Of a stretch of DNA of 64,000 nucleotides, positions 50,806 through 59,334 are shown one piece after another. Positions within the stretch are counted from its first letter, which is position 1; the number at the start of each line of letters is the position of its first letter. Location: the NCBI RefSeq assembly GCF_001294335.1, contig NZ_LGKG01000046.1:62001-126000 (forward strand). The letters run 5' to 3'. Source of the stretch: Streptomyces chattanoogensis. GTDB taxonomy: Bacteria; Actinomycetota; Actinomycetes; Streptomycetales; Streptomycetaceae. A program made the translations under genes and the position numbers. Under the pieces are notes generated by a model. It did not search any database. It saw only the letters and a list, made by a program, of their open reading frames with translations, and had not been told where the DNA came from.

Positions 50806-51066
50806 CTAGGCGACAATGATGACGAATCCGTATGTGCCGTAGTCGTATCCGTAGTCATAGTGGTGGAAGCCGTAATGGCCGCAGTCGTCACAGCAGTCCG
50901 AGTAGCGGCCCCAGTCGTCGTCGCAGTACCAGGAGGAAGAATGGGACGGTGCGGCTGCCGGTGCGGTGGCGGGAGCTGCGCTTGCGGCGCCGGCCCCCAC
51001 CATGACGAGGAAGGGCACTGCGCACAGTGCCGCGGCTATGCGGTGAGTCCTGGTCTTTGCGCGCAT
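50806..51066 (-). CDS. Small secreted Cys/His/Tyr-rich protein
   Basis: An 86-residue protein. It starts with a Sec signal peptide (basic start MRAKTRTHR, hydrophobic core 'IAAALCAVPFLVMVGAGAASA', cleavage near AASA-APA). The mature part is short: an Ala/Pro spacer, then a patch of Cys, Asp, His and Tyr ('WYCDDDWGRYSDCCDDCGHYGFHHYDYGYDYGTYGF'), four cysteines among them. This could bind metal or form disulfides. Start ATG at 51066 with AGAGGGG before it. No known family; about 40 bases after a terminator. Confidence 0.65.
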   Translation of the reverse strand: MRAKTRTHRIAAALCAVPFLVMVGAGAASAAPATAPAAAPSHSSSWYCDDDWGRYSDCCDDCGHYGFHHYDYGYDYGTYGFVIIVA

Positions 51067-51719
51067 GATCGTCCCCTCTCGGAGGGGTGCCTTGCCGGTG
51101 TATCGGCGTAACAATGTGGAGTTCTCCTGGCCCCACCGCTGTGCGCCGGGAACGCGCGAGGCCCTGACGCGCCAGGCGGGGGGCGGCTTCGCAGGACTCC
51201 GACCTGCTTCGCTGAGATCGTTGCAATCTCAATCAGACATTGGCTTCGAGCGTAGGCACGGCGCCTTGAGAAGGTCAAACATATACTCTCCGTATGGGGT
51301 CGGTCACGGTGCGGGGTCGCGGCGTGAGCGGCTGAGGATGTGCGATGAGCACCGCCCGGCGGGTTACGACGGAGCCGGGGGCGAGCGTCGCGGGCGCTGT
51401 GACGGCCGCCTCCGACTCTCACCCGCGGACTGAGCTCGCCGAGCAGCCGCGTCGGCCCGGGCGGCGCGAGCGGCCACGGGGTCGGCGTTGTCAGCCCACC
51501 CACGCGAACACCCACGGCCGGCCGTCGCGTCTGGTCCCGTCTGCCTTGGCGCCCTCGAGGCGGACCGGCAGGGCGCGCCAGTCCTCGACCGCTGACCCTC
51601 AGCTCCCTGCCGCAACCGTAATCACGCATTGGCGATCTGTAACGGTACAGCCTCAAAGCACACTCTGACGTTGTCTCAGGGTGGGCTTGTGGTGCACTTG
51701 AGGAACGTGGGTCCGTCTC
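51067..51719. other. Gene-poor divergent gap
   Basis: It lies between two divergent starts. Frames inside it show no family features. The AT-rich stretch 51240-51300 (CATATACTCTCCGTATG) is a promoter candidate for the secreted-protein gene. Confidence 0.4.
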
Positions 51720-53441
51720 ATGTACGGGGGAATGATGACGCGTTCGGCTACGTGCCCCTTATGCGGTTGGGACACAGTGTCTGGCGCCGCGTTCTGCGGC
51801 AGGTGCGGTGCGGCCATGGCGTCCGGCGGGTCCGGCGCAACGCCTGCGCAGTCACCCGGCCAGTCACCTCCTGCGCCGCGCCCGTCCAAGGGATCCACCT
51901 TCTCGAGCCCCACCGGCAGTGGCCCCGCCGCGACGCCGCCCAAGGGGTCCACCTTCGCGCCCGCCACCGGAAGCCGTCCCGCCGCGACACCGTCCAAGGG
52001 ATCCACCTTCGCACCCGGCGCCGCCCGCCGCCCCGCCGCCGTGCCGCGCTGGGGCGGCGGCCGGGATCTGACCCGGTACCTGTGCGCTGCCGCGTATCTC
52101 CATCGCGAGTACGCCAAGTCCCTCATCAAGGAGATCGCCGCCGAGCCCCATCTGGGGGTGGCGATGGCACCGGCATGCGACGTCCCCGTCGTCCTGCGGC
52201 ACGCCTACCTGGCCAACGCTCGCCGCCACAGCCGGGATCTGCTGCTGGCCGTGCTGTTTCTGTTCGCGTACGTCTTCACTTTCTGGGGCGGCCGCGCGGA
52301 CGTCACCCTGCTGATGCTCCTCGGTGCCTGGGTGACGGTGTTCTCGTTCGAGCTCTCGACGAAGTACGGACGCCACCTGCAGAGCCTCCGCCCGGACCAG
52401 TTCGACCCCACTGCGGCGCCCCCACCGCTCAATCCCGAGATCGCGGCGGGTCTGCACCAGATCGGCCAGTACGCCAACGGCAACGTCACGACATACAGCG
52501 GCTATTCACCGTTCATCGGGTACGGGACCGAACTCGAATCGTGGTCGCTGGCATTCGACGTCACCACGAGCGGGGCGGGGGTGACGGCGCGGGACTTCGA
52601 CGTGACGGACCTCTACGCCCATATCACCCAACGCGTCGGCGCGTTGGCCCTGCCCTGTCTGGAAATCGAAGAGCGGCTTTTCGTGGACGGTGCGACCGTC
52701 CTGGACGACAAACGTTTTCTGCCGAACCCGCTCGAACGGCCCGTTGCCTCGATCTCATCGGACCGGATGGACGAGCTGAAGCGGGCGCCCGAGGAGGGGG
52801 CCCGTCCCTATCTCGTCGTGCATTCCACCGGCTGGGGAGGTGAGTTGGTCACCTCGCTCTTCCTGCGTTTCTTCCGGTCGGACTCCAACCTCTCTGTGGA
52901 AGCCGTGCAGACGGTGCTGTGCCCGCTGCTCGACCGCTACCGGATGATCGACACCCTCATGCCCCGCCCACCGGTGCGTGATTTCTTCGAGCTGTGCGCG
53001 CAGACGCTGGTCAGCAGCCCGTTCCTGCTGCTGGCCTCGCCCGTGCGCGCGATCGCGGGGTTCTCTCCCGACTACTGGATGTCCTGGCGCCTGCGGCGGC
53101 AGTACAAACTCATCACCCAGCTGCGCAAGTTCGACTACGGGGCGCGGCAGAGTGTGCGTCAGAGGGCTGCGGACAGCAAACACCACCGGTATTTCCAGAA
53201 GGCCGACAGCGGCATGGTCCTGAAGACCGTCGAAAAGCGGGTCCTGGACGCTCTCGTGGAATTCGCCGTGGCGCATGGCATCGACGTGAGCGAACTGGTC
53301 CAGCGTCAGGAAGTCATCATCAACAACGGCATCATTGCGACCCAAGGGGCCAAGGTGGAATCCAGCGCGGTCGCCGCCGGTGAGAAGTCGCGGATCTCGA
53401 TGGGCATTCTCAAGAAGATCCCCCTGGTAAGACTGGACTGA
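51720..53441 (+). CDS. Zinc-ribbon membrane protein with C-terminal glycine-rich motif
   Basis: A 573-residue protein. Residues 11-30 form a zinc ribbon with the ligands CPLC and CGRC; residues 55-108 are three 18-residue repeats (PSKGSTF..PTGS.PAAT); about residues 175-210 are two membrane helices ('LLLAVLFLFAYVFTFWGG', 'VTLLMLLGAWVTVFSFEL'). A long cytoplasmic domain follows with no known motif. The last 40 residues (INNGIIATQGAKVESSAVAAGE) resemble the start of the next gene's product. Start is ATG at 51720 or at 51732-51735. It is co-directional with and 26 bases before the small gene at 53468, so likely coupled in function. Confidence 0.65.
   Translation: MYGGMMTRSATCPLCGWDTVSGAAFCGRCGAAMASGGSGATPAQSPGQSPPAPRPSKGSTFSSPTGSGPAATPPKGSTFAPATGSRPAATPSKGSTFAPGAARRPAAVPRWGGGRDLTRYLCAAAYLHREYAKSLIKEIAAEPHLGVAMAPACDVPVVLRHAYLANARRHSRDLLLAVLFLFAYVFTFWGGRADVTLLMLLGAWVTVFSFELSTKYGRHLQSLRPDQFDPTAAPPPLNPEIAAGLHQIGQYANGNVTTYSGYSPFIGYGTELESWSLAFDVTTSGAGVTARDFDVTDLYAHITQRVGALALPCLEIEERLFVDGATVLDDKRFLPNPLERPVASISSDRMDELKRAPEEGARPYLVVHSTGWGGELVTSLFLRFFRSDSNLSVEAVQTVLCPLLDRYRMIDTLMPRPPVRDFFELCAQTLVSSPFLLLASPVRAIAGFSPDYWMSWRLRRQYKLITQLRKFDYGARQSVRQRAADSKHHRYFQKADSGMVLKTVEKRVLDALVEFAVAHGIDVSELVQRQEVIINNGIIATQGAKVESSAVAAGEKSRISMGILKKIPLVRLD
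51882..52043. repeat. Three 54-bp in-frame repeats
   Basis: Each copy codes for 18 residues with KGSTF near its start and PAAT/PAAV at its end (residues 55-72, 73-90 and 91-108). They make a flexible linker between the zinc ribbon and the membrane domain; copy number may vary between strains. Confidence 0.85.
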
Positions 53442-53467
53442 CAACCGAGAAGGGATGAGGAAGAGCG

Positions 53468-53839
53468 ATGCGGAGGAACGACGGGATCATCGCATCCGGC
53501 GGCTCGGGCGTCGTCGGCAACGCCGTCGCCAGCGGCAAGAACGCGCAGGCCGAGGTGCACTACGGCGAGCCGGCCCAAGGTGACGGCGGGCGGCAGCCGT
53601 CGCCCCAGGAGATCGGTGATCTGCTGTCCCGGCTGATCGACGAGCTCGGCCGGTCCGATCACCCCGACCGCGGCGACCTGATCGAGGCCGCGGAGGATGC
53701 GCGCGAGGAGGTCACGGCGGAGGCGCCGCGCAGGGGCAAGCTGAAGCTGTTCGCGAAGGGGCTCGTGGAGGCGGTACCGGGATTCACGGCTCTCGCCTCC
53801 CTGGCGGTGACGATCGAAGAGGCGATCCGCGGGATGTAG
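53468..53839 (+). CDS. Small protein sharing the glycine-rich motif (DUF5955-like)
   Basis: A 123-residue protein. It begins with RNDGIIASGGSGVVGNAVASG, the type of motif found in DUF5955-like proteins of Streptomyces, which is shared with the C-terminus of the preceding gene product. The middle is an acidic helical segment ('PQEIGDLLSRLIDELGRSD', 'EAAEDAREEVTAEAPRRGKLK'), ending in a hydrophobic helix ('EAVPGFTALASLAVTIEEAI'). The acidic helices and the C-terminal hydrophobic segment suggest an effector-associated or pore-type module; that is inference. It ends shortly before a 16-bp repeat array and the convergent NACHT gene. Confidence 0.7.
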   Translation: MRRNDGIIASGGSGVVGNAVASGKNAQAEVHYGEPAQGDGGRQPSPQEIGDLLSRLIDELGRSDHPDRGDLIEAAEDAREEVTAEAPRRGKLKLFAKGLVEAVPGFTALASLAVTIEEAIRGM

Positions 53840-53856
53840 GCGGCGACGGCGGGGCG

Positions 53857-53920
53857 GTGCGCATCCGCGACGGTGTGTATCCGCGACGGTGCGGATTCGC
53901 GACGGTGCGGATTCGTGACG
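53857..53920. repeat. Four 16-bp tandem repeats between convergent genes
   Basis: Units start at 53857, 53873, 53889 and 53905, with the pattern GTGYGBATYCGYGACG and a few differences between copies. They lie 17 bases after the stop of the small protein and about 110 before the end of the NACHT gene. They are not in frame with a gene and have no strong dyad. Confidence 0.85.
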
Positions 53921-54031
53921 TTGATCCCAGGTTGCGGGGTGGCGTCCGCGTCCGTGCGGTCGTTGCCGTGGTGAGAGTGACCTCGAGGCCGCGAACGCCG
54001 GCCGTCGGCCGCCCCGTCGGCCGCCGGGCCG

Positions 54032-56440
54032 TCACGCAACAGTTCCTCGCCCCGGCCCAGGGGACCGCCGCAGCACGTGGGCGGACCCGTAGGCGCGGGC
54101 GAGGTGATGCTGCAGGCGGGCGTGGCGGAACTGGTAGACCGCGCCCGCCTGGCGGAGTACGCCGCGCTGGTAGGCGTCTTCGAGGAAGGCGACGAGGGAC
54201 CAGGGCAGCCGGCCGGTCAGCGGCAGCCAGATCCGGGAGAAGACCGCCCACTGGCCCCAGGCGGTCAGACTGAGCGCATAGCCGACGGCGCCGCCGAGCC
54301 CGCTGATGACGCCGAGCTTGAGTGCAGCCGTGAGATTCCAGACGACCGGGCCCAGGATCACCGCCATCGGCTGGATCACCGCCAGGGATCCCAAGCCGAC
54401 CAGGAGGCCGAACGCCGGGGCCCAGACAAGGATTTGGGTGGCGACCGTCCGGCAGTTCGTGCGCAGCAGGCTGACCGGATTGACGGCGGACCGGATGTCC
54501 AGAGGGGTTTCGAAGAGGGCCAGGAGGCCGAAGGCGGGGCCGGCCGCCAGCGCGAACACCAGGCCGTAGATGAGACCGTCGCCGAGGCCGACGGCCAGGA
54601 CGGTCGGGAGGCCGACGTGAGAGAGGACGCCGTTGAGCGCTCCCCGTACGAAGCCGTAGCCGACGCCGAACACGAGCCCGCACAGTAACCCGATCAGCAG
54701 TCGGCGGAGGGGGCTCCGCCTGGTTTTCCCTTCCCGGCCGAATATCTTCATGCGCACGCCGGACGGCTCCACAGCCGCGTTCTTGGCCGCGACCATGAAC
54801 CAGTACGCGATCCCGAACAGGAGCCCGGAGAGGATCCCCGCCGCCAGTCCGTCCGCGAGCTGGTATTCGAGGGAGTCGAAGAGGGTGCCGACGGCACCGT
54901 CGACGAGCCCGATGGCCAGACAGATCACCAGCGCGGTCACCAGCGTGCGCGTGGAGCGGCGCAGCCCGCAGCCGAGCCGCCACCACTCCAGGTTGGGGGT
55001 GTCGAGCCGGGTCAGGTGGTGGGCCAGGTAGCCGAGCCAGTACTGGGCGCGTTCCGGGTCGACGGCGCGGCGGGGCCCGCTGTCCGGGAGGTGCTGGGGC
55101 CGGGGGCGGTACACGGTCGCGGTGAAGTTGTCGAGGAGGTGGTCCTCCAGCTCCTCGGGGCTGGAGAACCGCTGGGTGTCCAGGAGCGAGGCCGGGTCGT
55201 TGTCGGGGGTGTCGCTGTAGACGGCGCGGGCGAGCGTGACCATCAGCGGAGTGGTCAGCACCGCGGCGAGGTGGGCGCCGGCCCGGCTGTGCGGCTGCTT
55301 GCGCAGCTCGTTCAGTACGGGATCCCAGGCGGTCGTCGGGAGGGCCCCGCCACGGGCCTTGCGCGTGGTGCGCGGCAGATAGTCGGCCAGGTCGCTCAGC
55401 GCGAGATCGGTCAGTTCCACCGCGGCGGCGGAGGTGAGCACGTCGGTCTCCGCCACCGCGGCGGCGTACTCGGACGGACGGCTCGTCAGCAGCAGGGGAA
55501 GGGTGGTGGCGTTGAGCGCCTCCAGCGCGGGACGGCGCAGGCCGCCGGCGATCTCGTCGAAGCCGTCCAGCACGGGGAGCACCCGGCCGGTCTCGACCAG
55601 TGCGGCGGCCAGGCTCGACCCGCCGGGTCCCGGCGCGGCAAGACCGGGGTGATCGCGTGTCAGTTGCGCGGCCAGCCAGTCGCGGAACGTGATGGCGGTC
55701 GGATCCCACGAGCCGATGCTGAAGATCACCGGGACGGCCTCGGTGCGGCCCCTCGACTTCAGATAGTCCAGGACGAACCGCACGGTGAGAATCGTCTTCC
55801 CGGAGCCCGAGCGGCCCAGCACCACGAGCCGCCCGGACGGGATCCGCCGGTACACACCCACGATCTCGTCCAGCTTCCCGCTCAGGTCCATGGGCCCGTG
55901 CGTACCCCCGGCGGGCAGGCGGCGGATGTTGGCCCAGTGGTCGGTCAGCTCCTCGGCAACCGGCTGCCAGCGCACCGGCAGCGGGTAGGGATCGTGGACC
56001 TGCCGCTGCTCCTCCTCGCGCTGCCAGCGCGCGGCCACCGTCTGCGCGAGCTGCTCGGCGATGTCGGCCAGGGTTTCGTGCAACGCCGATCCCGGCCGGC
56101 CGCCTGCGTCGGGCTCGGGGCGGTCGGATGCGTCTTCCGGCCGGCCCCCGCCCCCGGCTGAGCCCTCGGGCCGACTCTCGTCCCCGGTCGACTCGTCCGG
56201 CCGGCTCTCGCCCCCGGCCCGGCGAACGGCAGCCGCCAGCAGATCCTCGCGTTCCTCGGGGCTCAGCCCGAGCGCGTCGGCCAGCAGCCGCACCGTGGTC
56301 ACCCTGGGGTCGGCGCGCTCGCCGGTCTCCAGCCCGCGGATGGTGCGCACGCCCACTCCCGCGCGCTCCGCCAAGGCCTCCTGAGTCATCCCCGCCTCGC
56401 GTCGCAGCCGCCGCAACAGCGCGCTGAACTCACTGGTCAC
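54032..56440 (-). CDS. HTH-NACHT NTPase with C-terminal membrane domain
   Basis: An 802-residue protein. Residues 5-70 are an XRE helix-turn-helix ('LRREAGMTQEALAERAGVGVRTIRGLETGERADP'). Residues 76-118 are a low-complexity linker. The NACHT NTPase follows, with Walker A GRSGSGKT at 209-216 and Walker B VLPVLDGFDE at 287-296. From residue 498 on there are about eight hydrophobic segments. The protein joins DNA binding, STAND ATPase and membrane parts. Bacterial NACHT proteins can defend against phage or control morphogenesis. Leu585 is TTA (54686-54688), so translation may depend on bldA. It is convergent to the zinc-ribbon pair. Confidence 0.87.
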   Translation of the reverse strand: MTSEFSALLRRLRREAGMTQEALAERAGVGVRTIRGLETGERADPRVTTVRLLADALGLSPEEREDLLAAAVRRAGGESRPDESTGDESRPEGSAGGGGRPEDASDRPEPDAGGRPGSALHETLADIAEQLAQTVAARWQREEEQRQVHDPYPLPVRWQPVAEELTDHWANIRRLPAGGTHGPMDLSGKLDEIVGVYRRIPSGRLVVLGRSGSGKTILTVRFVLDYLKSRGRTEAVPVIFSIGSWDPTAITFRDWLAAQLTRDHPGLAAPGPGGSSLAAALVETGRVLPVLDGFDEIAGGLRRPALEALNATTLPLLLTSRPSEYAAAVAETDVLTSAAAVELTDLALSDLADYLPRTTRKARGGALPTTAWDPVLNELRKQPHSRAGAHLAAVLTTPLMVTLARAVYSDTPDNDPASLLDTQRFSSPEELEDHLLDNFTATVYRPRPQHLPDSGPRRAVDPERAQYWLGYLAHHLTRLDTPNLEWWRLGCGLRRSTRTLVTALVICLAIGLVDGAVGTLFDSLEYQLADGLAAGILSGLLFGIAYWFMVAAKNAAVEPSGVRMKIFGREGKTRRSPLRRLLIGLLCGLVFGVGYGFVRGALNGVLSHVGLPTVLAVGLGDGLIYGLVFALAAGPAFGLLALFETPLDIRSAVNPVSLLRTNCRTVATQILVWAPAFGLLVGLGSLAVIQPMAVILGPVVWNLTAALKLGVISGLGGAVGYALSLTAWGQWAVFSRIWLPLTGRLPWSLVAFLEDAYQRGVLRQAGAVYQFRHARLQHHLARAYGSAHVLRRSPGPGRGTVA

Positions 56441-56615
56441 AGGTCACGGCCTTCCCCCGGCATATTGCTTCCCCGTATGTCGATTTCCCCAGGTGAGGGA
56501 CTCTAGCGCGGTCACCGGCCGGATACGGCCGGTCTGCTGGCCTGTCCGTTTCCCGGCGCCGCGACCAGCGTCGACGTCATCCGCCAGACCGCCCGCCGTC
56601 ACCAGGGGAGCCGCG

Positions 56616-57686
56616 ATGCCGCCGACCGCGACCATCGGCCAACCGACCGCCACCACGCTCACACACGAGGAGCGCGAGGTGCTCCATGGGGTCGGCTGTG
56701 GCCTGAGAGACGCCGAGATCGCCTCCGCTCTCGCCATCCCCAAGGACGCCGTGGCCGGACACCTCGCGCGGATCCTCGCCAAACTCGGGCTGCGCGACCG
56801 GGCGGCCGCCATCGTCCACGCCTTCGACTGCGGGCTGGTCGTCCCCGGCCGTGGCCCCCGCAGGCAGGCGCCGAGCCCGGTGTCGCGGGCCGCCATCCGA
56901 CCGGTGCGGGAACCGAAGCTGCGGATCTCCGTGCTCGGACCGCTGCAGGCATGGCGCGACGGACAGCCCGTGGATCTGGGGCACCTCCGTCAGCAGGCCG
57001 TACTGGCCACGGTGGTGCTGTGCCCGGACCGGACGGTCAGCCGGCAGGAACTGCTCGACGGAGTGTGGGGGATGGAGCCGCCGATCACGAACGTGGTCCC
57101 GGTGTACATCTACCGACTGCGCAAGACCCTGTGCATCGGGGACGGCCCGGACTCGGTGATCCAGCGCGACCGGTGCGGCTACCGGCTGGCCCCCGGCGCG
57201 GCCGAGGTGGACGTGGCGCGCATGGAGGAACTGGTCACCGCCGCCGGGACGGCCGAACGGGCCGGCGAACTGGCCGAGGCGGTCCGCAGCTGCTCCCAGG
57301 CGCTGGATCTGTTCCGCGGGGAGCTCCTGGCCGGTCTGCCCGGGCCGTTCGCCGAACTGGAACGGCTGCGGCTCACCGAGCGCCGGATCGCCCTCGTACA
57401 GCGGAAGCTGGACTGGCAGCTGCGGCTGGGCCGGCACTCCGCGGCGATCGCCGAGCTGTGGGCCCTGGCGGCGGAACAGCCCCTGAACGAACCGGTCGCC
57501 GCGATGCTGATGAATGCGCTGTACCGCAGCGGCCGGCAGGCCGACGCGCTGACCGTGTTCGACCGCACCCGCCGCCGACTTGCCGACGACCTGGGGGTGC
57601 CTCCGGGCCCGATGCTGAGGCGGACACACCAGATGATCCTGCGTGGGCAGGACGCCGGCATCGGCCTCACCCGCACCACGCCGTGA
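56616..57686 (+). CDS. LuxR-type HTH fused to SARP (BTAD) regulator
   Basis: A 356-residue regulator with two DNA-binding domains. Residues 15-75 are a LuxR/GerE HTH ('LTHEEREVLHGVGCGLRDAEIASALAIPKDAVAGHLARILAKLGLRDRAAAIVHAF'). Residues 95-175 are the OmpR-like HTH of SARPs ('LRISVLGPLQAWRDGQPVDLGHLRQQAVLATVVLCPDRTVSRQELLDGVWG'), and residues 185-330 are the BTAD domain ('AVRSCSQALDLFRGELLAGLPGPF', 'NEPVAAMLMNALYRSGRQADALTVFDRTRRRLADDLGV'). Having both HTHs is unusual. The start is ATG with AGGGGAG five bases upstream. SARPs activate antibiotic clusters; the 11-bp repeats at 31391 could be its target (untested). It overlaps the next gene (GTGA). Confidence 0.85.
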   Translation: MPPTATIGQPTATTLTHEEREVLHGVGCGLRDAEIASALAIPKDAVAGHLARILAKLGLRDRAAAIVHAFDCGLVVPGRGPRRQAPSPVSRAAIRPVREPKLRISVLGPLQAWRDGQPVDLGHLRQQAVLATVVLCPDRTVSRQELLDGVWGMEPPITNVVPVYIYRLRKTLCIGDGPDSVIQRDRCGYRLAPGAAEVDVARMEELVTAAGTAERAGELAEAVRSCSQALDLFRGELLAGLPGPFAELERLRLTERRIALVQRKLDWQLRLGRHSAAIAELWALAAEQPLNEPVAAMLMNALYRSGRQADALTVFDRTRRRLADDLGVPPGPMLRRTHQMILRGQDAGIGLTRTTP

Positions 57687-58435
57687 CCCGGCCGACGCCA
57701 CCCACCCGCGGTGAGGAACTGCTGCTGGCGAGGATCTCCGCGGCGGCCGGCCGCGAACACCTCGGCAAGCGACGCGCCACCTACGGAGTGGCTGCACACC
57801 GGACACCTGCACATGCCGCGCCGGTCCGGGGGATCCGGGCCCTGCTGGCCTTCGTCCGGTACGGCCGGTCTTTCGCGGCGAAGGCGAGGGCGGACGCGCG
57901 ACTGGACCTGTACGAGCACGGGATGACGGTTGCCGCCAAGGGACGGATCCACGTCGTCCGCTACGACACCACCTCGGTGTTCCAGAAGAGCACCCGTCAC
58001 CACCCGTACGTCTGGGGCCGAGTCGGTACCACTCGCGCCTACACGCTCACCGACGTCGAGGGGAAGCGGATCGTGCTGTACATCGGGCCGCAGGACAGCG
58101 ATGGGGAGGACGGCGGTGCGGCGGACTGGTGGCTCGAGATCCGGCGGGCCGTCACCCACGCCCAACTCTCCCCGGCACTGGCCGCGCTCGACGCGGGCGA
58201 ACGGCTCACCTTCGGTGATGTCTGGCTGACCAGAAGGGAGGTCGGATGGGGAGAGGTGTCCGCGCGGTGGCCGGAGGTGCGGCAGATCGAGATCACCCAT
58301 GGGGCCATATGCCTTGACACCGGAGGGAGTGGGCACAGGAGGCACACGACAGGGCCAACTGTTTCCGGGATCCCGAATCTCTTCGTCTTCCGTGCACTTG
58401 TGGAGCACCTCCGGACAGACGGCGCGCACTCATGA
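57683..58435 (+). CDS. DUF6585-family protein
   Basis: A 250-residue protein with GTG start overlapping the SARP stop. 'ADARLDLYEHGMTVAAKGRIHVVRYDTTSVFQ' and 'AYTLTDVEGKRIVLYIG' are a beta-rich PH-like fold of the actinobacterial DUF6585 family; the second half 'GERLTFGDVWLTRREVGWGEVSARWPEVRQIEITHG' repeats the same fold. No membrane helix or catalytic motif is seen. Translational coupling to the regulator suggests that it modulates it. Function unknown. Confidence 0.75.
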   Translation: MTRPTPPTRGEELLLARISAAAGREHLGKRRATYGVAAHRTPAHAAPVRGIRALLAFVRYGRSFAAKARADARLDLYEHGMTVAAKGRIHVVRYDTTSVFQKSTRHHPYVWGRVGTTRAYTLTDVEGKRIVLYIGPQDSDGEDGGAADWWLEIRRAVTHAQLSPALAALDAGERLTFGDVWLTRREVGWGEVSARWPEVRQIEITHGAICLDTGGSGHRRHTTGPTVSGIPNLFVFRALVEHLRTDGAHS

Positions 58436-58557
58436 GGATGAGGCGGTCCCGAGCTCGCGCTCATCGTCAATTCATCGCAATTCCAGCGCCGGTGGTTAAC
58501 GTCAGCCCCGAGCACTTCAGTTGTGCACCACCTCAATGCGTCGAGGAGAAACAGAGC

Positions 58558-59334
58558 ATGACCCTGGCCAGCAGATGGAAGAGGGCGATCGGTGTTGCCG
58601 GTACGGCGGCAGCCATGGTGGCCGTCAGCGCCGCCGCACCCACCGTTGCCCACGCCGCTCCGGTGCATCACTACTACCTGGAGGTCGGCGGCACGGGGTC
58701 GGCGGCGCCCGCGCCCGACTGCACCTCCACCTACGCATTCGCCAACAAGCACCTCAACGGTGGTATCCCGGTGCCGGTCTGCTATCCGGCGAGCGCCGGA
58801 CCCTGGCTCAACGGCCACAACGCGCCGGACGTCGGCGCACCGAGCTTCGACGCCAGCGTGCGTGAGGGCTACCGCAATCTGCTGGCCACGGCCGAGGAGA
58901 CCTACCGTCGCGATCCAGGCGCCCGCTTCACGATCGTCGGCTACTCCCAGGGCGCGCAGGTGGCCGACCAGGTGCTCCAGACGATAGCCAACGGCGGCAC
59001 CGACATACCCCGCTCGCAGGTGAACGGCATGCTGTACTCCGACCCCATGCAGCCCGACACCGGTATCTGGTCGCGGGTTCCCCAGGGCTGGAGCGCCCTG
59101 GGCTTCACTTCCACGGGCGCCGGCCCGGCGAAGTTCGACGGCGTCCCGGTGCAACGCTTCTGCATCCGCACCGACCTGGCATGCGACGCCACCTCGGTCC
59201 AGTCCATTCCCGGTTTCCTGAACCAGCACCCCAAGTACTGGCAGGACGGCAACGTCATGGCGCAGACCATCGGCCACGACGGCGGTGACGGCGTCGTGTG
59301 GTACGAGCCTGACGGGCGCGTCAAGGCCTCGTAA
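58558..59334 (+). CDS. Secreted PE-PPE-domain (cutinase-like) hydrolase
   Basis: A 258-residue secreted alpha/beta hydrolase. The signal peptide covers residues 1-35 ('RWKRAIGVAGTAAAMVAVSAAAPTVAHAAP'). The nucleophile elbow is 'FTIVGYSQGAQVADQVLQ' (Ser in GYSQG); Asp and His candidates lie in 'DLACDATSVQ' and 'TIGHDGGDG'. It resembles the PE-PPE C-terminal domain known from mycobacteria, which acts as an esterase or lipase. The paired cysteines in 'CTSTY' and 'PVCYP' may form a disulfide. Start ATG with GAGGAG upstream; followed by a strong terminator. Confidence 0.87.
   Translation: MTLASRWKRAIGVAGTAAAMVAVSAAAPTVAHAAPVHHYYLEVGGTGSAAPAPDCTSTYAFANKHLNGGIPVPVCYPASAGPWLNGHNAPDVGAPSFDASVREGYRNLLATAEETYRRDPGARFTIVGYSQGAQVADQVLQTIANGGTDIPRSQVNGMLYSDPMQPDTGIWSRVPQGWSALGFTSTGAGPAKFDGVPVQRFCIRTDLACDATSVQSIPGFLNQHPKYWQDGNVMAQTIGHDGGDGVVWYEPDGRVKAS

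Noticed and set aside
53857..53920. CRISPR array
   Set aside because: The 16-bp units are directly joined without spacers and no cas gene is in the window.
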